Assembly (NCBI GenBank): GCA_026786225.1
Contig: JAJAYN010000612.1
Location: forward strand, 1-11,817
Source of the DNA: Burkholderiales bacterium
Lineage (GTDB): Bacteria; Pseudomonadota; Gammaproteobacteria; Burkholderiales; Usitatibacteraceae
DNA: 11,817 bases
Direction of reading: 5' to 3'
The stretch's first letter is position 1. Each line of letters starts with the position of its first letter. The translations under genes were made by a program, and so were the position numbers. Positions 1 through 6,218 of this stretch are shown here, piece by piece. The notes beneath the pieces are model-generated. The model worked only from the letters and a program-made list of their open reading frames with translations, was not told the DNA's origin and made no database searches.

Positions 1-65
1 ATATTGTGCGCGAGATGTACAGCCAAGGCGAATTGCAGAAACTGCTCAATTCAGAGGTGGGTTGA
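1..65 (+). CDS. grxD: Monothiol glutaredoxin, C-terminal end only (partial)
   Basis: Only the last 20 codons are present, read in the frame starting at base 3 and ending with TGA at 63-65. The visible peptide contains IVREMYSQGELQKLL. From memory this closely matches the end of E. coli Grx4 (GrxD), which reads DIVIEMYQRGELQQL at the same place, so the gene is probably a CGFS-type monothiol glutaredoxin. That family carries and transfers [2Fe-2S] clusters in the cytoplasm. The active-site CGFS and the glutathione-binding residues lie outside the window, so the call rests on the tail alone. The next gene is an Nfu Fe-S carrier on the same strand 93 bp downstream, which fits a joint role in cluster delivery. 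Confidence 0.72.
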   Translation, partial: IVREMYSQGELQKLLNSEVG

Positions 66-158
66 TGGCGTTGAAACGGATGATGAACGGGGCGCCCATT
101 CAACGGGGTTGCGGTATTTTCGCCACCAAGACGGTGGGCCCGTTTGCCGGAGATTGCG

Positions 159-719
159 ATGCCGAAAATAGCAGAAATTGAAGACACGCCCAATCCGAAC
201 GCGGTGAAGTTCACCCTCAAGGAACCGCTAACCTGGGGGATAACGCGCTCATATGAAAACGCCGGGCAGGCGAAGGACGATGCGCTCGCTACCGCGTTGT
301 TCGACATCGAGCATGTAAGCAATGTGTTTTACGTCGATCGCTGGCTCACGGTCACACAGGACGGTGAAGCCGACTGGCCGGAATTGGTGCGCAAAGTCGC
401 CGAACCGATCCGCGCCGCGCCGGCGGCGGATGCGCAAACAGCGGCCACAGTGGCAGCGGCGGCCACGGCCAATGCCGACCTCAGTCCCGCAGACCAGCAG
501 CGCCTCGATGCGATCAACACGCTGCTTGATGAGCAGATCCGTCCCTATCTGCAAAACGACGGCGGCGACCTTCACGTGGTCGGCCTCGACGGCAACCAGC
601 TCAGCGTGCACTATCAGGGCGCGTGCGGCACCTGTCCGAGCTCGATTTCCGGCACGCTCAGGGGCATCGAGAATCTGCTGAAGTCGATTGAACCGGACAT
701 CGAAGTCGTGGCGGTTTAG
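159..719 (+). CDS. Nfu-type iron-sulfur cluster carrier (Nfu_N + NifU domains)
   Basis: A 186-residue cytoplasmic Fe-S carrier/scaffold of the Nfu family. Residues about 3-88 look like the Nfu N-terminal domain (the start EDTPNPNAVKF is typical). A flexible Ala-rich linker covers about 88-107. The NifU C-terminal domain covers about 112-183, with the cluster-binding CxxC at C156 and C159 (GACGTCPSS) and the conserved NDGGDLHVV stretch before it. A dimer is expected to hold one [4Fe-4S] cluster between the two CxxC motifs and pass it to client enzymes. I chose the ATG at 159 because GGAG at 149-152 sits 6 nt before it; an in-frame TTG at 144 would add five residues but has no such site. It follows a probable glutaredoxin gene on the same strand. 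It differs from E. coli NfuA, whose N-terminal domain is a degenerate A-type domain. Confidence 0.93.
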   Translation: MPKIAEIEDTPNPNAVKFTLKEPLTWGITRSYENAGQAKDDALATALFDIEHVSNVFYVDRWLTVTQDGEADWPELVRKVAEPIRAAPAADAQTAATVAAAATANADLSPADQQRLDAINTLLDEQIRPYLQNDGGDLHVVGLDGNQLSVHYQGACGTCPSSISGTLRGIENLLKSIEPDIEVVAV

Positions 720-790
720 GTCTGAAATCGGCAGTTGACCGATCACACGATCAACAAATTTTATCCGGCTTTACGCACTGAACCGAATCC

Positions 791-1026
791 CTATGCCGCT
801 CGTTTGGGCGGCGCATGTCCATGACCGCCATGCATGAAGACATGCATCCGCTGACACGCCAGCATCAGCAAGTAAGGCGCAACGCCCAATGCATGCCCTA
901 ATGCTCGTGAAGCACGTAGAAGCCGACAATGGCAACCAGCGTGATGGCAGCACCTTTCCTGGCGACATGCGTGCGCGCAACCACGCGGACGATCCGGTCG
1001 GGCGACATGCTGTCATGGCTGTACAT
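791..1026 (-). pseudogene. DUF2933 small membrane protein, broken by a one-base frameshift
   Basis: The reading starts at ATG 1026-1024, with AGGAAG 4 nt upstream as ribosome binding site. It gives 42 residues including a membrane segment (AAITLVAIVGFYVL) and HEH, then stops at TAG 900-898. The neighbouring frame continues at once from 898 as GHALGVAPYLLMLAC, then a His/Met-rich MHVFMHGGHGHAP tail, and ends at TAG 793-791 after 35 residues. Joined by one extra base, the two halves give about 78 residues. This matches the layout I know for DUF2933 proteins: a short N-terminus, one or two hydrophobic segments, LLLLACPLMHLFMHGGHG-like end. Such genes often accompany copper and other metal-resistance genes, and their function is unknown. 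Here the usual CPLMH reads CQRMH. It could be a true pseudogene or a sequencing error. Confidence 0.72.
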
Positions 1027-1074
1027 GGTTCTTCCTTTGCCAATTGTGATGCTCGACCCGTCAGCATTCCGAAT

Positions 1075-1116
1075 ACCTTACGTCGCCATAGCGGCGCTGG
1101 TTTGATCTGCGCCAAA
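1075..1116 (-). promoter_or_regulatory. Candidate promoter of the DUF2933 gene with FNR/CRP-like inverted repeat
   Basis: Positions 1101-1116 read TTTGATCTGCGCCAAA on the + strand. They lie inside a perfect 8-bp inverted repeat, CTGGTTTG (1097-1104) and CAAACCAG (1113-1120), separated by 8 bp. Compared with the FNR/ANR consensus TTGAT-N4-ATCAA it has two mismatches, both in the right half. On the - strand a candidate -10, TAAGGT (1080-1075), starts 20 bp after the motif; it matches TATAAT only at positions 1, 2 and 6. The same motif and the same 20-bp spacing occur before the cus operon. Which regulator binds is inferred, not shown. The box could also serve the divergent DUF305 gene. Confidence 0.33.
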
Positions 1117-1178
1117 CCAGATGAGCGCGGCGAGGGCAAAGCAACAGCACTGCATATTGGAAATAACCATTACGCAAT

Positions 1179-1225
1179 GTGCGGTGGCGCACGGAAATGC
1201 CCGTCGAGGCAAAGTAGCATCGACG
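1179..1225. repeat. Two short inverted repeats in the leader of the DUF305 gene
   Basis: GTGCG (1179-1183) and CGCAC (1188-1192) form a perfect 5-bp stem with a GTGG loop. CGTCGA (1202-1207) and TCGACG (1220-1225) form a perfect 6-bp inverted repeat with 12 bp between the arms. Both lie in the 60-75 bases before the DUF305 start codon. They could be an operator or mRNA hairpins, but arms this short also arise by chance. Confidence 0.25.
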
Positions 1226-1253
1226 TGTTTCTTAACTTTTCAGGAGAACAGAC

Positions 1254-1673
1254 ATGTCAGCGACTAATAAGCTTCAGGATGCGGTCCGGTTTGGTAGACA
1301 AGTCAGCGCTGCGGCCATCGCTGCGGTAATTTTAAGTTCTTCATTTCTCGGCAATGCGCTTGCCGCCGACAAAGCTGCGCCCGTGCCAATGGGCTCAATG
1401 GACATGCACAAGTCGATGATGAGCGGCATGAAAAGCATGGAGTCGATGAAAGGCTCAGGCGACGTCGACCACGATTTTGCGATGATGATGAAGATGCATC
1501 ACCAAAGCGCCCTGGACATGGCCAATATCCAGCTCCAACAGGGCAAAGACGCCAAGATGCGCAGCATGGCCAAGGACATCATCAAATCCCAGACAAAAGA
1601 GATCAAAGCATTCGACAAGTGGCTGGCAAAGAATGAGAAGCCTATGAACATGCCGATGTCGAAATCAAAATAG
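1254..1673 (+). CDS. Secreted Met/His-rich DUF305 protein, probably copper-binding
   Basis: A 139-residue protein exported to the periplasm. Residues about 14-37 form a signal peptide ending in NALA, with likely cleavage before ADK. The mature part begins with a very methionine-rich stretch (about 46-81). The DUF305 core follows, DHDFAMMMKMHHQSALDMA at 72-90, then a long amphipathic helix with alternating Lys, Met and Gln, and a MNMPM end. About 18 methionines and H73, H82 and H83 fall in roughly 100 mature residues. DUF305 proteins such as cyanobacterial CopM are linked to copper binding, so periplasmic Cu(I) buffering is likely but inferred. The start is supported by AGGAG at 1242-1246, 7 nt before ATG. 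It is divergent from the broken DUF2933 gene and convergent with the His-tailed transporter. Confidence 0.9.
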   Translation: MSATNKLQDAVRFGRQVSAAAIAAVILSSSFLGNALAADKAAPVPMGSMDMHKSMMSGMKSMESMKGSGDVDHDFAMMMKMHHQSALDMANIQLQQGKDAKMRSMAKDIIKSQTKEIKAFDKWLAKNEKPMNMPMSKSK

Positions 1674-1801
1674 ACTCCGCTGGGCGCAGCCATATCGCTC
1701 AGGCGAAATGGCGATGGTGAAGTAAGTCGTCTTATCGCTCTCGCCAATGCTGGAGCGCCGCGCCTAATGGCGATCTGCGTTGTTGCTACCGACACGACAA
1801 G

Positions 1802-2842
1802 TCAGTGCGGATGGCGGTGATGGATATCCGGGAAATGCGCATGACTGTGCTTGTGCGGCGCATGTTGATGGGGATGTACATGCGGTTTCGTATCATCCCA
1901 AGGAAAATCGTGGGCGTGCTGATGATGGTCGTCGTGGTCGTGGTCGTGGGTGTGATCCAGCGGCTCATGCGAATGTTCGTGGCCGTGGGTTTCCGTCAGA
2001 TGCAACCATACGCCCAGCGCCATCAATCCCGCCGCAATCCAGAAATTAGGCGAGGGCGTTTCAGCGAAAAAGGCGATGGCCACTGCAGCACCAATGAAAG
2101 GTGCTGTTGAAAAATAAGCACCGGTGCGCGCCGTGCCGAGACCGCGCAAAGCCATCACGAACGAGACGAGGCTGATGCCGTATCCCGCGAGGCCCACCAC
2201 CATCGCCAGCAGAACGCTATTTGTGGCGGGCAGTGAGGCCCCAAGCATAAACGCCAGTGCGGTATTGAAGCCGCCCGCCACCAACCCCTTCACGGCGGCG
2301 ATCAATAGTGCGTCGGAAGCAGACACCTTGCGCGTGAGATTGTTATCGATGGCCCAGCAAAGACATGCCGCCGCCACGGCGAGCGGACCGGTCCAACCCG
2401 CGCCGGCGTCGGCATGACCGCTCCAGGACAGCACCACGCCGCCCGCCACGATTGCGGCCATCCCCAGTACGATGCGCCGGTCCGCGTTTTCCCGGAACAC
2501 CACCCACGCGAGTACGGCAGTGAGCACGGCTTCGAGATTCAACAGTAAGGACGCGGTGGCGCCGGATGTCGAGGTCAACCCAACCATGAGTGCGACCGGA
2601 CCAAGAATGCCGCCGAAGAACACGGCACCGAGGAACCACGGCCACTCTGCGCGAGTGAAGCCCGACGGTAGCCAGCGCCGATCTCGAATGAGCCGCGCAA
2701 TGGTCAGCCCCAGCCCGCTGCCCAGATACAGCAGGCCGGCCAGCAACAATGGCGGCAAATCGCCAACCAGCGATTTGGCCAGCGGTGTGCTCGCGCCAAA
2801 CAAAGCGGCAGCGGCAAGGGCATGGAGTATGGCCAGGTTCAT
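1802..2842 (-). CDS. DMT/EamA-family transporter with histidine-rich C-terminal tail
   Basis: A 346-residue inner-membrane protein with ten predicted membrane helices in two EamA repeats. The first covers about residues 3-140 (MNLAILHALAAAALFGASTP start, LNLEAVLTAVLAWVVFRE end). The second covers about 152-283 and ends FFAETPSPNFWIAAGLMALGVWL. Family members export amino acids, metabolites or drugs; the substrate here cannot be read from sequence. The feature that stands out is the tail after helix 10: residues 286-346 contain 24 histidines, mostly as HxH and HDH, in a soluble segment that should bind divalent metals or copper. A metal-linked role is an inference from this tail and the neighbours. 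The ATG at 2842 lacks a good ribosome binding site but begins exactly where EamA proteins usually do. It is convergent with DUF305 and lies 199 bp beyond the end of cusA, with its own candidate operator. Confidence 0.9.
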   Translation of the reverse strand: MNLAILHALAAAALFGASTPLAKSLVGDLPPLLLAGLLYLGSGLGLTIARLIRDRRWLPSGFTRAEWPWFLGAVFFGGILGPVALMVGLTSTSGATASLLLNLEAVLTAVLAWVVFRENADRRIVLGMAAIVAGGVVLSWSGHADAGAGWTGPLAVAAACLCWAIDNNLTRKVSASDALLIAAVKGLVAGGFNTALAFMLGASLPATNSVLLAMVVGLAGYGISLVSFVMALRGLGTARTGAYFSTAPFIGAAVAIAFFAETPSPNFWIAAGLMALGVWLHLTETHGHEHSHEPLDHTHDHDHDDHHQHAHDFPWDDTKPHVHPHQHAPHKHSHAHFPDIHHRHPH

Positions 2843-2904
2843 TTGCGTTTTTCTTGTGTCGGTCGTTGTCGATTCAGTTTATCGCGAAGGAAAGGACCAA
2901 TTGC

Positions 2905-2928
2905 CTTGCGCCGATTGCGTTTCGCAAG
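2905..2928. promoter_or_regulatory. Candidate operator upstream of the His-tailed transporter
   Basis: CTTGCG (2905-2910) and CGCAAG (2923-2928) form a perfect inverted repeat with 12 bp between. Inside it lies a tighter palindrome, TTGCG-TTT-CGCAA (2915-2927). It is about 63-86 bp before the transporter start codon at 2842, where a regulator would be expected. I see no convincing -35/-10 pair, so its role is uncertain. It does not resemble the FNR-like motif elsewhere in the window. Confidence 0.3.
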
Positions 2929-2954
2929 AAAGCTAGTACTGGCGCGGCTTTTCA

Positions 2955-2976
2955 GGCCTTATGTGCCCGAAAGGCC
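2955..2976 (-). terminator. Weak hairpin downstream of cusA
   Basis: GGCCTT (2955-2960) and AAGGCC (2971-2976) can form a 6-bp stem with a 10-nt loop, 66 bp after the cusA stop on the transcript. No run of T follows on the - strand, so it is not a textbook intrinsic terminator. It is the only hairpin I see between cusA and the transporter gene. Confidence 0.22.
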
Positions 2977-3041
2977 CGTCCCTGCTTGAGTATTCCGCCG
3001 CCCTCAAACCCTCAATAGTCTGTCGCCGGGACGCCAGAGTC

Positions 3042-6000
3042 TCACGACTTCACAGGCGATAACGTAACAGGACTTCCCGAAGACAGCCGGGCCACACGTC
3101 GCGTGCGCCTGCGCATCAGCAGGTAAACCGCGGGAACGACAAACATCGACAGCAGGGGCGCCGTAATCATTCCGCCCACCATCGGCGCGGCGATGCGCTG
3201 CATGACCTCGGAGCCGGTACCGGTCCCTACCATGATCGGAAACAGTCCTGCGAGGATGACGGCCACTGTCATGGCCTTGGGCCGAACCCGCAGCACAGCG
3301 CCTTCGCGAATTGCTGCCAGCAGTGCGGTGCTGTCGTCGTGTCCGAGCGCGAGTTGTTTTTCCCAAGCGTGTTTCAGGTAGAGCAGCATGATCACGCCGA
3401 ATTCTGCCGATACGCCAGCCAGCGCAATAAAGCCTACCGCGCTGGCCACCGACATCGCATATCCAAGCAGATACATCAGCCACAGCCCGCCGACCAATGC
3501 GAACGGCAGCGTGGCCATGATGAGCACAGCCTCGTCGAAGCGCTTGAAGGTGAGATAGAGCAGCACGAAGATGATCAGCAGCGTGAATGGGACGACGATC
3601 TTCATTTTTGCGCTGGCCCGCTCCAGGTATTCAAACTGCCCCGACCACGCGATCGAGTAGCCGGGCGTGACTTTCACGTCTTTGGCGACGGCGTTGCGCA
3701 TGTCGTCCACCACCGATTGCAGGTCGCGCCCGCGAATGTCGACATACACCCAGCCCGACAGGCGCGCGTTCTCGCTTTTCACCATCGGCGGGCCATCGGT
3801 GATTTTTACTGAGGCGACGGTCGAGAGCGTGATCTGGGCACCACGTTCGGTGACGATCGGCAGGTTGCGCAGGTTTTCGACCGAGTCGCGGATCTCGCGT
3901 GGATAGCGCACGCTGATCGGGAATCGTTGCAGCCCTTCGACGGTCTCGCCGATATTGTCGCCGCCGACGGCTGCCGAGACGAGGCTCTGCACGTCGGACA
4001 CGTTCATGCCGTAGCGCGCCGCAGTGAGCCGGTCGATGTTGATATCGACGTAACGTCCGCCGGTGAGGCGCTCGGCCAGCGCCGAGGTCACACCCGGCAC
4101 ATTCTTTACCACGCGCTCGATTTCTCCAGTGATGCGCTCGATCTCGTTGAGATTTGCGCCGGCAACCTTGATGCCGACAGGGCTCTTGATGCCGGTGGCG
4201 AGCATGTCGATGCGATTTCGGATGGGCGGCACCCACAGGTTGGCCAGCCCGGGAATTTTCACCGTGCGGTCCAGTTCCTCGATCAGTTTCGCCGTGGTCA
4301 TGCCAGGCCGCCATTGCTCGCGCGGCTTGAACTGGATGGTGGTCTCGACCATTTCCAGTGGCGCGGGATCGGTGGCGGTTTCGGCGCGGCCGATCTTGCC
4401 GAACACGCGCCGCACTTCGGGGACGGTCATGATGAGTTTGTCGGTCTGCTGGAGGATTTCTGCGGCCTTGCCGGACGACAATCCCGGCAGCGCCGATGGC
4501 ATGTAGAGCAGGTCGCCTTCATCCATCTGCGGCATAAATTCGCCGCCCATTTGCGTTGCTGGATAGATGGTGGCGATAAGAATCGCGAAGGCGATGGCCA
4601 GCGTGGATTTTGGGAACGCCAGTACCTTGTCCAGCAACGGGCGGTAGAGCGCGATCAGTCCCCGGTTCAGCGGGTTCTTGTGCTCGTCCGGAATCTTCCC
4701 CCGTATCAGATAGCCCATCAGCACAGGGATCAGCGTGACGGCCAATCCGGCTGAAGCGGCCATGGCGTAACTCTTGGTGAACGCCAGCGGGGAGAACAGG
4801 CGGCCTTCCTGCGCTTCGAGCGTGAACACCGGGATGAATGAGAGCGTGATGATGAGCAGCGAGAAGAACAGGGCGGGGCCGACTTCGGCGGCGGCCTCTG
4901 CGATGACGGCCCAATGGCTGTCGCCGCTGAGTTTTTCGCCTGGATGCTGGTGATGCCAGGCTTCTATGTGCTTGTGCGCGTTTTCGATCATTACCACCGC
5001 TGCATCGACCATCGCGCCGACGGCAATCGCAATGCCGCCCAACGACATGATGTTCGCATTCACGCCCTGGTAGTGCATCACGATGAACGCCATCAATACG
5101 CCCAGCGGCAGCGAGATGATCGCCACAAATGCCGAGCGCAGGTGGAACAGGAACACGAAACACACCACCGCCACCACGATGAATTCCTCGATCAGTTTGC
5201 TGGTCAGATTGTCGACCGCGCGATTGATGAGGTCCGAGCGGTCGTAGGTCGGCACGATTTCGATGCCCGCCGGCAGTCCGGGTTTGAGCTGCTCGAGCCT
5301 GGCTTTCACCGCCGCAATCGTTTCCAGCGCGTTCTTGCCTGAACGCATGATGATGATGCCGCCGACGACTTCGCCTTCGCCATTGAGTTCGGCGATACCG
5401 CGGCGCATCTCCGGCCCCACCTGAATGCGCGCCACGTCTTTCAGCAGCACCGGCACGCCTGCCTCGGTGGTCTGCAGCGGAATGGTCCGGAAGTCGTCCA
5501 GCGTTTTCAGATAACCGCCAACCCGCACCATGTACTCGGCTTCGCCCAGTTCCAGTACCGAGCCGCCGGATTCGCGGTTGGCGTTCTGGATCGCCGTGAT
5601 GACCTTGCTGTGGCTGATGTTGTAGGCGCGCAGGCGATCAGGATCGAGCACCACCTGGTATTGCCGGACCATACCACCGACGGTGGCGACCTCGGCAACG
5701 TTGGGCAGGGTCTTCAACTCGTACTTCAGGAACCAGTCCTGTAGTGCGCGCAATTCGGAGAGATCATGCTTGCCGCTACGGTCGACGAGCGCGTACTCGT
5801 ACACCCAGCCCACGCCGGTGGCGTCCGGGCCGAGCGCGGGCTTTGCGCCTTGCGGTAGCCGCGATTGCACCTGGTTCAAATATTCCAGCACGCGCGATCT
5901 CGCCCAATACAGATCGGTGCCGTCGTCGAACAGGATGTAAACAAACGAGTCGCCGAAGAACGAGTAACCGCGTACCGCCTTGACGCCCGGCACCGAAAGC

Positions 6001-6218
6001 ATGGTGGTGGTGAGCGGATAGGTGATCTGGTTTTCAACGATTTGCGGTGCCTGACCCGCATAGGTCGTGCGGATGATGACCTGCACGTCGGACAAGTCGG
6101 GCAGGGCATCGAGTGGTGCGCGGCTGACCGACCACACGCCCCACGCCGCAATCGCGACGGTCGCCAGCAGGACGAGGAAGCGGTTGACGATCGACCAGCG
6201 TATCAGTTTGGCAATCAC
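3042..6218 (-). CDS. cusA: CusA-type RND heavy-metal efflux pump, Cu(I)/Ag(I)
   Basis: The inner-membrane, proton-driven pump of the CusCBA exporter: 1058 residues against 1047 in E. coli. It takes Cu(I)/Ag(I) from the periplasm or cytoplasm and passes it through CusB to CusC. Helix 1 is at residues 10-30, the first periplasmic loop at about 35-335, helices 2-6 at about 340-505, the second loop at about 560-870, and helices 8-12 to about 1035. The metal-site methionines fall exactly on E. coli numbers: M573 (LYMPS), M623 (PLEMVETT) and M672 (RIDMLATGIKSP). The proton-relay residues D405 and E939 also match, and K981 corresponds to E. coli K984. The start is GTG (6218-6216), which overlaps the cusB stop as GTGA and implies translational coupling. 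The loop after helix 4 has six His in residues 415-435. The final 15 or so residues extend past the usual end. Confidence 0.97.
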   Translation of the reverse strand: MIAKLIRWSIVNRFLVLLATVAIAAWGVWSVSRAPLDALPDLSDVQVIIRTTYAGQAPQIVENQITYPLTTTMLSVPGVKAVRGYSFFGDSFVYILFDDGTDLYWARSRVLEYLNQVQSRLPQGAKPALGPDATGVGWVYEYALVDRSGKHDLSELRALQDWFLKYELKTLPNVAEVATVGGMVRQYQVVLDPDRLRAYNISHSKVITAIQNANRESGGSVLELGEAEYMVRVGGYLKTLDDFRTIPLQTTEAGVPVLLKDVARIQVGPEMRRGIAELNGEGEVVGGIIIMRSGKNALETIAAVKARLEQLKPGLPAGIEIVPTYDRSDLINRAVDNLTSKLIEEFIVVAVVCFVFLFHLRSAFVAIISLPLGVLMAFIVMHYQGVNANIMSLGGIAIAVGAMVDAAVVMIENAHKHIEAWHHQHPGEKLSGDSHWAVIAEAAAEVGPALFFSLLIITLSFIPVFTLEAQEGRLFSPLAFTKSYAMAASAGLAVTLIPVLMGYLIRGKIPDEHKNPLNRGLIALYRPLLDKVLAFPKSTLAIAFAILIATIYPATQMGGEFMPQMDEGDLLYMPSALPGLSSGKAAEILQQTDKLIMTVPEVRRVFGKIGRAETATDPAPLEMVETTIQFKPREQWRPGMTTAKLIEELDRTVKIPGLANLWVPPIRNRIDMLATGIKSPVGIKVAGANLNEIERITGEIERVVKNVPGVTSALAERLTGGRYVDINIDRLTAARYGMNVSDVQSLVSAAVGGDNIGETVEGLQRFPISVRYPREIRDSVENLRNLPIVTERGAQITLSTVASVKITDGPPMVKSENARLSGWVYVDIRGRDLQSVVDDMRNAVAKDVKVTPGYSIAWSGQFEYLERASAKMKIVVPFTLLIIFVLLYLTFKRFDEAVLIMATLPFALVGGLWLMYLLGYAMSVASAVGFIALAGVSAEFGVIMLLYLKHAWEKQLALGHDDSTALLAAIREGAVLRVRPKAMTVAVILAGLFPIMVGTGTGSEVMQRIAAPMVGGMITAPLLSMFVVPAVYLLMRRRTRRVARLSSGSPVTLSPVKS

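Noticed and set aside
65..181. A 38-codon open frame whose ATG overlaps the glutaredoxin stop (TGATG)
   Set aside because: It overlaps the supported nfu start in another frame, has no recognisable features, and nfu has its own ribosome binding site.
734..755. GTTGA/TCAAC inverted repeat after nfu as a terminator
   Set aside because: Only 5 bp of stem with a 12-nt loop and a short AAATTTT after it; too weak to call.
771..1139. A 122-residue open frame on the - strand
   Set aside because: It is the third frame over the broken DUF2933 gene; its translation is low-complexity Arg/Ser/Ala sequence with no family signs.
1805..2110. A + strand frame encoding a Met/Val-rich, hydrophobic-looking peptide
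   Set aside because: It is the antisense of the histidine codons in the transporter tail, which produces Met/Val runs as an artefact.
3927..4754. Long + strand open frames of about 275-330 residues opposite cusA, cusB and the DUF418 gene (also 6725-7714 and 10005-10943)
   Set aside because: They lie antisense to well-supported genes, are His/Arg/Gln-rich without domains, and are expected in GC-rich coding DNA.
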